Source: Ancylobacter vacuolatus
Lineage (GTDB): Bacteria; Pseudomonadota; Alphaproteobacteria; Rhizobiales; Xanthobacteraceae
Length of the DNA stretch: 64,000 nt
NCBI RefSeq assembly: GCF_030813595.1
Contig: NZ_JAUSUH010000010.1
Span: 124,001 to 188,000, forward strand
Direction of reading: 5' to 3'
Under the pieces are notes generated by a model that made no database searches, was not told the origin of the DNA, and saw nothing but the letters and a program-made list of their open reading frames with translations. A program made the translations under genes and the position numbers. Position 1 is the first letter of the stretch. Each line of letters starts with the position of its first letter. Below are positions 10,491 through 19,620 of this stretch, one piece after another.

Positions 10491-11557
10491 CAGGCGGTCC
10501 CCCGGCGCACGAAGACGATGCGAAAGCGCGTCAGCAGCCCGCCGACCAGCACGCTGAGCAGGGCGAAGGCGACGACGAGATCGGCCAGATAATTCGAGAC
10601 GCCGATCGCCCGGCTCATCGAATCCGCCCCGACGAACACGCCGGCCACAAAAAGCGCGGCCGGGATGACGCCGAGCGGCGAGAGGTTGGCCAAGGTCGCC
10701 ACCACAATGCCGGCATAGCCGAAGCCGGGCGACAGGTCGGCGGTGAGGTAGCCTTTCAGCCCCGCTACCTCGCTCGCCCCGGCGAGCCCGGCGAGGCCGC
10801 CGGAGAGGAGGCCGACCAGCGCCATCGCCTTGCCCACCGGCAGGCCGGCATAGCGGGCGGCGCGGGCATTCTCGCCCACCGCGCGAATGCGGAAGCCCCA
10901 GACGGTGCGGGTGATGAAGACGTGCAGCAGCACGGCGGCGAGGATGGCGAGGACGAGGCCCCCATGCAGCCGCCAGCCGCTCACCAGCTTGGGCAGCGTC
11001 GCTTCATCCAGCACCGGTGCCGATTGCGGCCAGCCGAGCGCCATCTCATCCTTCATCGGCCCTTCCAGCATCATCTGCACGAACAGCAGGACGATGAAAT
11101 TGAGCAGCAGCGTGACCACCACCTCGTCGGCGCCGAAGCGGGTCTTGAACAGCACCGGCACCAGCAGCAGCACCGCCCCGGCGAGCGCGGCACCGATCAG
11201 CACCAGCGGCACAAGCACATAGGACGGCGCCTCGATCAGGCCGGCGCCCAGCGCCACAGTGGCGAGCGCGCCGGCATAAAGCTGGCCCTCGGCACCGATG
11301 TTCCACAGCTTGGCGCGGAAGGCGACGGCGGCGGCCAGCCCGGTGAAGATCAGCGGCGTCGCCCTTGTCAGCGTCTCCGCCAGCGCGAAGCCGTTGCCCG
11401 CCGCGCCCTGCGCCATCAGCGCGAAGGCGGTGAAGACAGGCGCGCCGGTGAGCGCGAGCGGAATGGCGGTGAGCGCCAGCGCCGCCAGCCCAGCACCGAT
11501 GGAGACGGCGACGCTCAGCCAGACCGGGGTGCGGGTGCGAGGCACGAAGCGGATCAT
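10490..11557 (-). CDS. BMP-family ABC importer, first permease (YufP/NupP type)
   Basis: A 355-residue multi-pass membrane protein. Family features are TRATPLIFTGLAAAVAFRA, LWNIGAEGQLYAGA and FRIRAVGENARAARYAG, which match the first permease of nucleoside ABC importers. The ATG at 11557 has GGAG upstream; an in-frame GTG at 11587 lies nearer the repeat and is less likely. The gene is separated from the ATPase gene by 154 nt filled with a palindromic repeat, so the cluster may still be one transcript. It overlaps the next permease. Confidence 0.9.
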   Translation of the reverse strand: MIRFVPRTRTPVWLSVAVSIGAGLAALALTAIPLALTGAPVFTAFALMAQGAAGNGFALAETLTRATPLIFTGLAAAVAFRAKLWNIGAEGQLYAGALATVALGAGLIEAPSYVLVPLVLIGAALAGAVLLLVPVLFKTRFGADEVVVTLLLNFIVLLFVQMMLEGPMKDEMALGWPQSAPVLDEATLPKLVSGWRLHGGLVLAILAAVLLHVFITRTVWGFRIRAVGENARAARYAGLPVGKAMALVGLLSGGLAGLAGASEVAGLKGYLTADLSPGFGYAGIVVATLANLSPLGVIPAALFVAGVFVGADSMSRAIGVSNYLADLVVAFALLSVLVGGLLTRFRIVFVRRGTA

Positions 11558-11590
11558 GCGAGGGCTCCGGGCATGGCAAGTGACCAAGCG

Positions 11591-11692
11591 AGCATCCTTC
11601 GAGGCCCGGCTTCGCCGGGCACCTCAGGATGACGGTGCGCAGTGAGAACAACGTCATCCTGAGGTGCGAGCGCAGCGAGCCTCGAAGGATGC
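11591..11692. repeat. Nested palindromic repeat (GCATCCTTCGAGGC type)
   Basis: Outer arms GCATCCTTCGAGGC (11592-11605) and GCCTCGAAGGATGC (11679-11692) and inner arms CACCTCAGGATGAC and GTCATCCTGAGGTG form a near-complete cruciform. A small inner hairpin GCCCGGCTTCGCCGGGC lies in the left half. It sits inside the ABC transporter cluster. Confidence 0.8.
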
Positions 11693-11711
11693 CGATCGGG
11701 CACGGTCTCCA

Positions 11712-13286
11712 TCACGCCGCCTCCCCCGCGCCATGGCCGGCCATCATCAGCCCGACCGTGCGGACATCGAGGCCGGCAGCGTCCAGCGCCGGCGAGAGAT
11801 GGCCGGCATGGACCACGGCGATACGGTCGGACAGCGCGAAAAGCTCATCGAGGTCTTCCGAAATGAGCAGCACCGCCGCCCCGCGCCCGCGCGCGGCGAT
11901 CAGCCGGCGATGCACATCCGTGGTGGCGCCGATGTCGAGGCCGCGCGTCGGCTGGTGCGCCAGCACGAGCTTCGGCTCGCGCTCCAGCACACGGGCGAGC
12001 ACCACCTTCTGCATATTGCCACCCGAGAGCGCCCGGATCGCCGCGTCGGGACCGGGGCAGCGCACATCATAGGCCTGGATCGCCTCCATGGCCCGGGCGC
12101 GGATGGCGGCACGGCGGATCAGCCCCGCGCGCTGGTTCTCGGGGGCGGAAATGGTCTCCAGCACGAAATTCTCCGCCACGCTGAGCGAACCGATCGTGCC
12201 GTCGCGATGGCGGTCTTCCGGAATGCGCCCGACATGGGCGGCGACGCGCCCGGCCGGGTCGGCGCCAGCGAGCCGCACGCCGTCGATCATCGCTTCCCCG
12301 GCACGGGGGGCGGCAAGCCCCGCGACCAGCGCGGCGAGCGCCCCCTGCCCGTTGCCGGAGACGCCGGCAATGCCGACGATCTCGCCGGCGCGCACATCGA
12401 GATCGGCGCCCTCCAGCCGGTCGCGCTGCGAGAGTGCGCCGACGCTCACCCGACGCAGGCTCAGCACCGGGGCGCCTGGGGTGGAGGGCGGGCGCTCGCG
12501 CGCGGGAATGGCGCGCCCGACCATCAGTTCAGCCAGCGTCGCCCGGTCGGCGCCCGCGGTCGGCCGGTCGGCCACCTTGGTGCCGCCGCGCAACACCACC
12601 ACCCGCCCGCACAGCGCCAGCACCTCGTGCAGCTTATGGCTGATGAAGATGACCGCCAGCCCCTTCCCCGCCAGCGTGCGCACCGTGGCGGCGAGGCTGT
12701 CGGCTTCCTGCGGGGTGAGCACGGCGGTCGGCTCGTCGAGGATCAGCACCCGCACGTCGCGATAGAGCGCTTTCAGGATTTCGATGCGCTGCTGCTCGCC
12801 CACCGACAGCCGCGCCACCGGCACGTCGAGGTCGACGGCAAGGCCGCTCTCGGCCATCAGCCGCGCGATCTTGTCCCGCGCGCCGCGCCCCCTCGGGCGC
12901 AGGCTCCACAGCGACTGGGTGCCGAGCACGATGTTCTCGAAGCCGGTGAGGTTTTCCGCCAGGGCAAAATGCTGGTGCACCATGCCAATGCCGGCCGCCA
13001 GCGCCGCCTGCGCCGAGCCGCCCGGCAGCGGGGCGAGTTTTCCGTCGGCGTCGGCGATCGAGACACTGCCCTCATCGGCGATGTAATGGCCGAATAGGAT
13101 GCTCATCAGCGTGGTCTTGCCGGCGCCGTTCTCCCCCAGCAGCGCCACGATCTCGCCGGCCCGCACATCGAGGTCGATATGGTCGTTCGCCGTCAGCGGC
13201 CCGAACCGCTTGGTGATGCCTTTGAGCGAGAGGACGAGCGGGCGTGGGTCGTGCGGGGCCTCGCAGGTCGAACCTTGGGACGGCAT
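11712..13286 (-). CDS. BMP-family ABC importer, duplicated ATPase subunit
   Basis: A roughly 524-residue protein with two ABC ATPase domains in tandem. Domain 1 has Walker A GENGAGKTT, signature LSVGEQQR and Walker B LILDEPTAVL. Domain 2 has a degenerate Walker A (GVSGNGQGAL), signature LSGGNMQK and Walker B with LVLAHQPTRGLD, as is normal for this transporter type. The ATG at 13286 was preferred; the longer frame to 13370 begins within an intergenic repeat, which explains its odd N-terminal residues. It lies between the binding-protein gene and the permease genes. Confidence 0.92.
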   Translation of the reverse strand: MPSQGSTCEAPHDPRPLVLSLKGITKRFGPLTANDHIDLDVRAGEIVALLGENGAGKTTLMSILFGHYIADEGSVSIADADGKLAPLPGGSAQAALAAGIGMVHQHFALAENLTGFENIVLGTQSLWSLRPRGRGARDKIARLMAESGLAVDLDVPVARLSVGEQQRIEILKALYRDVRVLILDEPTAVLTPQEADSLAATVRTLAGKGLAVIFISHKLHEVLALCGRVVVLRGGTKVADRPTAGADRATLAELMVGRAIPARERPPSTPGAPVLSLRRVSVGALSQRDRLEGADLDVRAGEIVGIAGVSGNGQGALAALVAGLAAPRAGEAMIDGVRLAGADPAGRVAAHVGRIPEDRHRDGTIGSLSVAENFVLETISAPENQRAGLIRRAAIRARAMEAIQAYDVRCPGPDAAIRALSGGNMQKVVLARVLEREPKLVLAHQPTRGLDIGATTDVHRRLIAARGRGAAVLLISEDLDELFALSDRIAVVHAGHLSPALDAAGLDVRTVGLMMAGHGAGEAA

Positions 13287-13317
13287 GGCGTTGCTTCCGG
13301 CCAGCGGCGAGAGGGCG

Positions 13318-13412
13318 TCAGGACCGGGCTTGGCCCGGCCATCCACGGCGTGGAGACGCGACGGCTTCATCAGGCGAAGACGTGGATCCCCGGGTCAAGC
13401 CCGGGGATGACG
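13318..13412. repeat. Palindromic intergenic repeat (CCGGGCTTGGCCCGG type)
   Basis: Two inverted repeats, ACCGGGCTTGGCCCGGCC and CCCCGGGTCAAGCCCGGGG, lie between the ATPase and binding-protein genes. Related to the elements at 1638 and 37670. Confidence 0.7.
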
Positions 13413-13436
13413 GCCGTTTGGGCGAGGCGTCACAGC

Positions 13437-13474
13437 CCCCTCACCCTGACCCTCTCCCCGACGGGGAGAGGGAA
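13437..13474. repeat. CTCTCCCC/GGGGAGAG intergenic repeat
   Basis: CCCTCACCCTGACCCTCTCC is followed by the inverted repeat CTCTCCCCGACGGGGAGAG. Similar copies lie at 25271 and 25641. Confidence 0.7.
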
Positions 13475-13497
13475 GAAGGCGGCGCTGTCGTCCCGCC

Positions 13498-14538
13498 TCA
13501 CAGCGTCGATTTGGGCTCGCCATCATTGACGTTGACGCGGAAGAGACCGTCCTTGATCTCCTTTTCCTTCACCAGCACCATCTCGATAACCTCTGGCGGC
13601 ACAAGCTTGGGGTCGAGCGGGGCGAGGCTGGCGCCGCCTTCGGCCATGTAGCTGTAGGGGCCGTAATCGGCGGCGGTGAAGCTGCCGTCCATGACTTCCT
13701 TGATCGCCTTGTCGATGGTCGGCTCCATCTGCCACAGCGCCGAGGCGATGATGGTGCCGGGATACTGGGCTGACGTGTCGATAACGTTGCCGATCGCCTT
13801 CACGCCGCGCTCCTTGGCGGCGTCGGACACGCCGAAGCGCTCGGCGTAGAGCACGTCCGCGCCCTTGTCGATCTGGGCGAAGGCGGCTTCCTTGGCCTTG
13901 GGCGGGTCGTACCAGGAGTTGATGAAGGTGACGATGAACTTGACGTTCGGGTTCACCGAAACCGCGCCTTCCATGAAGGCCTGCATCAGCCGGCTCACCT
14001 CGGGGATGGCGTAGCCGCCGACAAGGCCGATGACGTTCGACTTGGTCGCCTTGCCCGCCACCATGCCGGTGAGGAAGGAGGGCTCATGGATGAAATTGTC
14101 GAAGACCGAGAAGTTCGGCTTGGTCGGGCCGAAGGAAGAACCCATGAGATAGGCGGTCTTCGGGTAGTCGGCGGCGACCTTGCGCGCCGGGCGCTCCACC
14201 GCGAACACCTCGCCGACGACGAGATCGGCGCCCTCCTCCGAATATTGGCGCATCACCCGCTCATAATCGGTGTTGGCGACGTTCTCGGAGAATTTATAGG
14301 TGATGTCGCCACGTGCCTCGGCGGCTTTGAGCGCCTTGTGGATGCGCGAGACCCATTGCTGCTCCACCGGCACGGTATAGATGGCGGCAACCTTGATCGG
14401 CTTGGCCTTGCCGGCGGCGAAGGCGTCGCGGCCGGCTACGGTGAGGGCGAGAGCGCCCGCGCCGAGGGCGAGCAACTGCCGCCGATCGAGCACGCCTGAC
14501 GAAAAAAGCGGCAGGCTCCCAGACGACTTGCGCAGCAT
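13498..14538 (-). CDS. BmpA-family substrate-binding lipoprotein/binding protein of ABC importer
   Basis: A 346-residue periplasmic binding protein of the BMP family, which binds nucleosides, purines or related bases and feeds the permease/ATPase genes downstream. It has a Tat-like export signal (LDRRQLLALGAGALALTVAG, then DAFAAGK) and no lipobox Cys. Domain features are KPIKVAAIYTVPVEQQW, a ligand-region SENVANTDYERVM and FDNFIHEPSFLTG. The ATG at 14538 has GGGGAG upstream; the in-frame start eight codons earlier lacks a better site. It is the first gene of the importer cluster that ends with the CodA-like deaminase. Confidence 0.9.
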   Translation of the reverse strand: MLRKSSGSLPLFSSGVLDRRQLLALGAGALALTVAGRDAFAAGKAKPIKVAAIYTVPVEQQWVSRIHKALKAAEARGDITYKFSENVANTDYERVMRQYSEEGADLVVGEVFAVERPARKVAADYPKTAYLMGSSFGPTKPNFSVFDNFIHEPSFLTGMVAGKATKSNVIGLVGGYAIPEVSRLMQAFMEGAVSVNPNVKFIVTFINSWYDPPKAKEAAFAQIDKGADVLYAERFGVSDAAKERGVKAIGNVIDTSAQYPGTIIASALWQMEPTIDKAIKEVMDGSFTAADYGPYSYMAEGGASLAPLDPKLVPPEVIEMVLVKEKEIKDGLFRVNVNDGEPKSTL

Positions 14539-14645
14539 TTCCTGTTCTCCCCGAAAAAGCACCGGCGACCCGCCCGAGCGCAGCGCCGCGATTGCCCCCG
14601 CTTATGCGAGTGTCATGCCATTTTCGAACTGTCTGGTCCGAAAAG

Positions 14646-15395
14646 TCACGGCGTCATTGTACCCTGTCCCCAGCCCTGTTCCCAAGCATGGGCGAGATAG
14701 CGGCGGATGAGGGGCGACATGCCCTCGGCAAGATGCTGCGGGCCGCGCACCACAAGCACCTCATCGAATTCCGGCCGGCGCTCCCCGGCACCGAAGCGGC
14801 GGATGCGGGCGGCCAGCGCGTCCGCCTCCTCGCTTGCGCGCATCTCGCGCAGCAGCGCCAGCCGGCGCGCATCGTGCAGCGCGGTCCAGCCCGGCGCCAA
14901 GGTGAGCTCATCGGCCGCGATGCCAGTCTCCTCGGCCAGCTCGCGCAGCACGCTGCCTTCGAGATCGACGCTTCCATCCGGGGCGATGTCGGAAAGGTCA
15001 GGCGTGCCGGCGGCGAAATAGATGCGGCCAGCATTGGCGGTCCATTCCGCCATGCGGATCATGACGAAGGCGCCATCGGCCCCGCGCAGCGCGCCCATGG
15101 CGAAGGAGGCGCGCAGGAACGGGTGCGCGCGCTCGCACGCCAGTAGCCAGAGCAGCGCGGAATAGTCGGCCGCGACATACCGGGCCACCATCCGGCGCCC
15201 CTCGAAGCGGTACGCGCCAAGAAGCAGCACGCGCCCGTTCCACAGCATGGGGTTGGCCGCCTTTCGGGCGGCGAAATGGGCGGCGATCGCCGCCTGCTCC
15301 TCGGCCGAGAAAATGAGAGGGACGGGCGCGAGCCGCGCCTCGACACGATCGAGCACCACCAGCGTCGGCGGGTCCGCCGGCGCCGCCATCCTCAC
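14646..15395 (-). CDS. Nudix-domain hydrolase
   Basis: A 249-residue soluble protein with a degenerate Nudix box near residues 138-158: G-SVDLEGSVL then RELAEETGI. The RExxEExG core is intact but the upstream Glu of the box is not obvious. The C-terminus and N-terminus are of unknown type. The start could be the GTG at 15395 or the ATG two codons later. It follows the PhzF gene by 27 nt on the same strand and probably shares its transcript. Substrate unknown, a nucleoside diphosphate derivative by family. Confidence 0.75.
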   Translation of the reverse strand: MRMAAPADPPTLVVLDRVEARLAPVPLIFSAEEQAAIAAHFAARKAANPMLWNGRVLLLGAYRFEGRRMVARYVAADYSALLWLLACERAHPFLRASFAMGALRGADGAFVMIRMAEWTANAGRIYFAAGTPDLSDIAPDGSVDLEGSVLRELAEETGIAADELTLAPGWTALHDARRLALLREMRASEEADALAARIRRFGAGERRPEFDEVLVVRGPQHLAEGMSPLIRRYLAHAWEQGWGQGTMTP

Positions 15396-15422
15396 CGCCC
15401 CGCCGGGCGCTCGGCCAGGGCG

Positions 15423-16319
15423 TCACACATGCAGCACGCCTTCCGAGACGATGACCGCGCCGCCGCCAATGGTGACGGCGGTCATCGCCCCACCCTCCAC
15501 CTGCAGGCCGAGGCGCACCAGGCTCGGCCGTCCCATCTCGACACCCTGCAGGATGTCATAGGCGTGGAAGCCGTCGCTCGGCTGCTCACCCACCAGCAGC
15601 GCCGCGGCCAGCGCGGCCGCGGCCGAGCCGGTCGCCGGGTCCTCGTCAATGCCCATATTGGCGGCGAACATGCGGGCGCGGAAATCGCCCTCGCCATCCT
15701 CGTCGCGGCAGAACACATAGACGGAATCCGCACCGCCGCCGAAGGTGGAGATCAGCCGCGCCGCGCTGGGGCTGATGCGCGCCAGTGCCGAGCGGGAGGC
15801 CAGCGGCACGCACACGAAGGGCACGCCGGCGGACGCGATCACCGGGCCATAGCCATCGAAGCCGATATCGGAGGTGTCGAGGCCGAGCGCCTGGGCGCAG
15901 GCCTCCCGGCTCATCGGCGCGGCGTCGATGATTTCCGGAATGCGCGGCACGGTGAAGGTGGCGCTGCCGGAGCGCTCGCCCTTGACCGAGACATGGCAGG
16001 CCACCGGCCCGACATTCTCCTCCAGCACGAAATCGTCTGTTGTGGTCACCCCCTCGCGCAGGGCGAGCAGCACCGCCGCGCCCACGGTGGGGTGCCCGGC
16101 GAAGGGAAGTTCGTGGCTGGTGGTGAAGATGCGCAGCCGGGCGCGGTTTTCCTCCTCCTGCGGCGGCAGGATGAACACCGTCTCCGAGAGATTGAACTCG
16201 CGGGTGATGGCCTGCATGTGGTTGCCGTCGAGCCCCTCCGTATCGAGCACGACGGCCAGCGGGTTGCCGGAGAGCGTCCGGTCGGTGAAGACGTCGAGCA
16301 CAACGAAGCGGCGGGCCAT
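15423..16319 (-). CDS. PhzF-family isomerase/epimerase-like protein
   Basis: A 298-residue protein of the PhzF (diaminopimelate epimerase-like) fold. The N-terminus (FVVLDVFTDRTLSGNPLAVV) and the catalytic Glu46 in EFNLSETVFI match the family, as do the second-domain motifs FAGHPTVGAA and DEDPATGSAA. No phenazine genes are present, so it is one of the many PhzF relatives of unknown metabolic role. The ATG at 16319 lies four bases after the pdxY stop, so the two genes are coupled. A longer frame back to 16433 is a shadow within pdxY. Confidence 0.88.
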   Translation of the reverse strand: MARRFVVLDVFTDRTLSGNPLAVVLDTEGLDGNHMQAITREFNLSETVFILPPQEEENRARLRIFTTSHELPFAGHPTVGAAVLLALREGVTTTDDFVLEENVGPVACHVSVKGERSGSATFTVPRIPEIIDAAPMSREACAQALGLDTSDIGFDGYGPVIASAGVPFVCVPLASRSALARISPSAARLISTFGGGADSVYVFCRDEDGEGDFRARMFAANMGIDEDPATGSAAAALAAALLVGEQPSDGFHAYDILQGVEMGRPSLVRLGLQVEGGAMTAVTIGGGAVIVSEGVLHV

Positions 16320-16323
16320 GGGG

Positions 16324-17172
16324 TCAGATCTTCTCCGGCGTGAAGAGACGGGACGGGGTGACGAATTCATCCTGCGCGGCGATGGTGAGGATCTCGCGCG
16401 ATCCCGCCGCCGCCGTGCGGGCGAGCAGGCCATAGGCCGAGGAGGCCGCCTTGGAGAGCGCCTCGGCGGTGGAATGGCTGGCCTTCCAGTGCACGAAGAA
16501 CAGCGCCGCGATGGCGTCGCCCGCCCCGTTCACCGAAATGTCGAGCTTGGGCGTGCGCAGCCGGAAGCGGCCGTCCGGCCCGGAGGCCATGAGGTCGATC
16601 GAATCGTCCGGCGTGTCCTCGGTGTGCAGGCTGGTGACCATGATGACGCGCGGCCCGGTGGCGTGCACGGCGTCGCAGGCGGCAATCGCCCCGGCCAGCG
16701 TCGAGGAGGACCGCCCGGAGAGATAATCCAGCTCGAACTGGTTCGGCGTGATCAGGTCGGCGGCCGGCACGGCGCGCTCGCGCATGAATTCGGGAATGCC
16801 CGGCCGCACGAACACGCCGCGCCCGACATCGCCGATAACAGGGTCGCAGCAATAATGCGCCTCGGCATTGGCGGCCTTCACCCGGCCGACCGTGTCGAGA
16901 ATGGCATCGCCGATCTCGGCCGCGCCCATATAGCCCGACAGCACGCCGTCGCAGCGTGGCAGCACGTTGCGGTCCTCCAGCCCCCCGACCAGCTCGCGGA
17001 TCAGCTCGGCGCCGAACACCTCGCCGCGCCAGGCGCCATAGCCGGTGTGATTGGAGAACTGCACCGTGTGCAGGCCCCACACCTCATGGCCCAGACGCTG
17101 CATCGGGAACATCGCGGACGCGTTCCCCACATGCCCGTAGGCCACCCAGGACTGGATCGACAGAATATTCAT
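16324..17172 (-). CDS. pdxY: Pyridoxal kinase PdxY
   Basis: A 282-residue ribokinase-family enzyme that phosphorylates pyridoxal in the vitamin B6 salvage pathway. Family features are the N-terminal [33 protein letters not shown], the [12 protein letters not shown] region and the catalytic anion-hole [11 protein letters not shown] near residue 217. It is first in a probable operon pdxY-phzF-like-nudix on the minus strand and diverges from an amidase gene. Confidence 0.92.
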   Translation of the reverse strand: MNILSIQSWVAYGHVGNASAMFPMQRLGHEVWGLHTVQFSNHTGYGAWRGEVFGAELIRELVGGLEDRNVLPRCDGVLSGYMGAAEIGDAILDTVGRVKAANAEAHYCCDPVIGDVGRGVFVRPGIPEFMRERAVPAADLITPNQFELDYLSGRSSSTLAGAIAACDAVHATGPRVIMVTSLHTEDTPDDSIDLMASGPDGRFRLRTPKLDISVNGAGDAIAALFFVHWKASHSTAEALSKAASSAYGLLARTAAAGSREILTIAAQDEFVTPSRLFTPEKI

Positions 17173-17329
17173 GCGTATGCGCCCCGAATTTGGCAGACGA
17201 TCCGCGCTTAGCGCCCTAAACGCAAGCGCTCAAACGAAATTCCGCGCGGTGCCCATAAGCGAAATCGATACGTGCCGGGCGCGCCGCCCCCTTGTCCCGA
17301 ACCTTTGCCCATGCGAGAGGCTTTAGGCC

Positions 17330-18598
17330 ATGACAGAGATGCTTTCCGCCGCTGCCCTCGCCCAGGCCGTCCATGCTGGACGCCTCTCCCCGGTCGATGT
17401 CGCCGAACGCTGCTGCGAAGCGATCCGCGCCCGTGAGGACGAGGTGCGGGCCTTTACCAGTGTCGACCTGCCGGGGCTGCTGGCAGACGCGGCCCGGCCC
17501 GGCCTCGCCGCCACGCCGCTCGCCGGACTGCCGGTCGGGGTGAAGGACATTCTCGACACGGTGGACTTCCCCACCGAGCGCGGCTCCAGGCTCTTTGCCG
17601 GCTATCGGCCAGCGACGGACGCGGCCATCGTGCGGATGGCGGCGCGCGCCGGGGGCCTCATCGCCGGCAAGCTGGTGACCACCGAATTCGCCTTCCTGCA
17701 GCCGAGTGTGACGCGCAACCCGCGCCGCCTCACCCATTCGCCGGGCGGCTCCTCGGCCGGCTCGGCGGCGGCGGTGGCCGCCGGCATGCTGCCGGTCACG
17801 CTCGGCACCCAGACCGGCGGCTCGATCATCCGCCCCGCCTCCTTCTGCGGCGTCACCGGCTATAAGCCGTCCTTCAAGCTGCTCCCCGTGCTGGGGCTGA
17901 AACCGTTTTCCTGGTCGCTCGACACGATCGGCCTGTTCGGCGCGCATGTGGCGGATGTCGCCTTCGCTGCCGGGGCGCTGACCGGGCGCGACTTCGCGCT
18001 CAGCGACGACATGCCGACCCCGCGCATCGCCGTGGTGAAGACGGCGCGCGCGCACCTGGCCGCCACGGACGCCCATGCCGCGCTCGATGCCGCCGCCGGC
18101 GCCGCCGCAAGGGCCGGGGCGAGCGTCTCCACCCTCGACCTGCCGGAGGCCGTCGAGGCGGCCGACGAGGCGCACGGGGTGGTGCAGGGCTATGAGGCCT
18201 GCCTCGCCTTCGCCGATGAATGGGACCGCCACCGCGCCGCCCTGTCGACGACACTGGCGACCTATCTGGAGGGAGCTGCCGCCCTCACCCCGGAACAATA
18301 CGACGCCGCGCGGCGCACCGCCCGGCGCGGCCGCCATGCGCTGAGCGACCTTTACAGCGAGTATGACGCGCTGCTCACCTTCTCGGTAGCAGGCGAAGCG
18401 CCGGAAGGCTTCTCCAGCACCGGCTCGCCGGCATTCAACCGCCTGTGGACGCTCACCGGAAGCCCGTGCCTGAACATCACCGGCCTCACCGGCGCCACCG
18501 GCCTGCCGATCGGCGTGCAGCTGGTCGGCCGCTTCGGGCGTGACCGCGAGCTGATGCAGATCGGGCGGTTCCTGGAGCGGGCGATCTGCGCCGCCTGA
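17330..18598 (+). CDS. Amidase-signature family hydrolase
   Basis: A 422-residue enzyme of the amidase-signature family. The Ser-cisSer-Lys triad is visible: Lys in GVKDIL near residue 72, the Ser in SPGGSSAGSAAAV near 143-149 and the nucleophile Ser in GTQTGGSIIRPASF near 165-170. A C-terminal block (GLPIGVQLVG) is also typical. Members hydrolyse amides or act in urea/triazine pathways; the substrate cannot be named from this sequence. It is monocistronic, divergent from pdxY. Confidence 0.88.
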   Translation: MTEMLSAAALAQAVHAGRLSPVDVAERCCEAIRAREDEVRAFTSVDLPGLLADAARPGLAATPLAGLPVGVKDILDTVDFPTERGSRLFAGYRPATDAAIVRMAARAGGLIAGKLVTTEFAFLQPSVTRNPRRLTHSPGGSSAGSAAAVAAGMLPVTLGTQTGGSIIRPASFCGVTGYKPSFKLLPVLGLKPFSWSLDTIGLFGAHVADVAFAAGALTGRDFALSDDMPTPRIAVVKTARAHLAATDAHAALDAAAGAAARAGASVSTLDLPEAVEAADEAHGVVQGYEACLAFADEWDRHRAALSTTLATYLEGAAALTPEQYDAARRTARRGRHALSDLYSEYDALLTFSVAGEAPEGFSSTGSPAFNRLWTLTGSPCLNITGLTGATGLPIGVQLVGRFGRDRELMQIGRFLERAICAA

Positions 18599-18665
18599 CG
18601 CGCCCGCGGCGCAGCAAGCGCCTGGCCGCTGACGAAAAGTTTACACCGCTCGTCTCGCGGAAAAC

Positions 18666-18705
18666 GGTTTGTTAAGCACGCAGGAAGAGGGTTTCTTAAG
18701 TACGC
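18666..18705 (+). repeat. Pair of 16-bp direct repeats upstream of the outer-membrane protein gene
   Basis: GGTTTGTTAAGCACGC (18666-18681) and GGTTTCTTAAGTACGC (18690-18705) agree at 14 of 16 bases with a 24-bp period. They end 45 nt before the porin-like gene and may be binding sites for a regulator. Their distance does not fit the CtrA TTAA-N7-TTAA pattern. Confidence 0.5.
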
Positions 18706-18749
18706 CGGACTAGGTTGGCCTCCTCACATTTTCCTTCGGGGGCGTACTC

Positions 18750-19514
18750 ATGCGTATCAAGTCTCTTCTTCTCGGCACCGTCGCAGCAGCGGCCCTGGCC
18801 GTTCCTGCCTTCGCGGCCGACATGGCCTACCCGGTCAAGGCGGCGCCGATCGCCTATGTCCCGGTCTTCTCCTGGACCGGCGTCTATATCGGCGGCAATG
18901 TCGGCTATGCTTGGGGCGATGGCTCGGCGCCGTGGAACAACTACCTCGCCTATTACTACAGCGGCTTTGACTCCGCTGCGGCCAGCGGCGGCTCGGACCC
19001 CACCGGCTGGTCCGGCGGCGCGCAGATCGGCTATAACTACCAGCTGGAGAACAACGTCGTTCTCGGCGCGGAAGCCGACTTCAACTTCGGCTCGATGACG
19101 GACCGCCTGAACTATACGGCGATCGATCTCGGCGACCCCACGCTGCAGGAGCTGGGCTCGATCGACACCAAGATCGAGTCCTTCGGCACCGTGCGCGCCC
19201 GCGTCGGCTACTCGATGGACCGCTTCCTCCCCTATGTCACCGGCGGCCTCGCCTGGGGCAATGTGAAGGTGAGCGAGAGCTTCACCTCCTACGCCGACGG
19301 CACGCTTGACGGGTTCGGCGGCTCCTCGCGCAGCGAGACGCTGTGGGGCTGGACGCTGGGTGGTGGCCTCGAATACGCCGTGACCGACAACTGGAGCGTC
19401 AAGGCCGAGTATCTCTATATCGACCTCGGCGACGTCAACTGGGACGGCGCGTCGAACACCAAGATCGACATGTCGATGCAGACCCTCAAGGCCGGCGTGA
19501 ACTACAAGTTCTGA
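18750..19514 (+). CDS. Outer-membrane beta-barrel protein (Omp25/Omp31-like)
   Basis: A 254-residue exported beta-barrel protein. The signal peptide (RIKSLLLGTVAAAALAVPAF) is followed by ADMAYPVKA and the sequence SWTGVYIGGNVGYAWGDG, typical of Omp25/Omp31 proteins of Hyphomicrobiales. Alternating Gly/aromatic strands and a C-terminal Phe (GVNYKF) fit an eight-stranded barrel. Its ATG has GGGGG upstream, and a strong terminator follows. A long leader with direct repeats suggests transcriptional control. Roles are outer-membrane stability and surface exposure by family; nothing specific is visible. Confidence 0.9.
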   Translation: MRIKSLLLGTVAAAALAVPAFAADMAYPVKAAPIAYVPVFSWTGVYIGGNVGYAWGDGSAPWNNYLAYYYSGFDSAAASGGSDPTGWSGGAQIGYNYQLENNVVLGAEADFNFGSMTDRLNYTAIDLGDPTLQELGSIDTKIESFGTVRARVGYSMDRFLPYVTGGLAWGNVKVSESFTSYADGTLDGFGGSSRSETLWGWTLGGGLEYAVTDNWSVKAEYLYIDLGDVNWDGASNTKIDMSMQTLKAGVNYKF

Positions 19515-19539
19515 TCGCCACCCTCTGACTGTTGCGGAA

Positions 19540-19570
19540 AGCCCCGGACGGCGACGTCCGGGGCTTTTTT
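19540..19570 (+). terminator. Strong Rho-independent terminator
   Basis: AGCCCCGGACG, loop GCGA, CGTCCGGGGCT, then TTTTT. It begins 26 nt after the stop of the outer-membrane protein gene. Confidence 0.92.
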
Positions 19571-19620
19571 GCGTCCGAAACAGCGCCCTCGCGACAACGT
19601 CGCTGGACACGCCCGCCAAC

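Noticed and set aside
8238-14538. Large overlapping open frames opposite metH, lepA, carB, ettA and the ABC cluster
   Set aside because: They are antisense shadows of high-GC genes; residue composition is His/Arg/Gly/Ala-rich with no domain.
18660-18720. CtrA binding site upstream of the outer-membrane protein gene
   Set aside because: The TTAA elements are 20 nt apart rather than 7.
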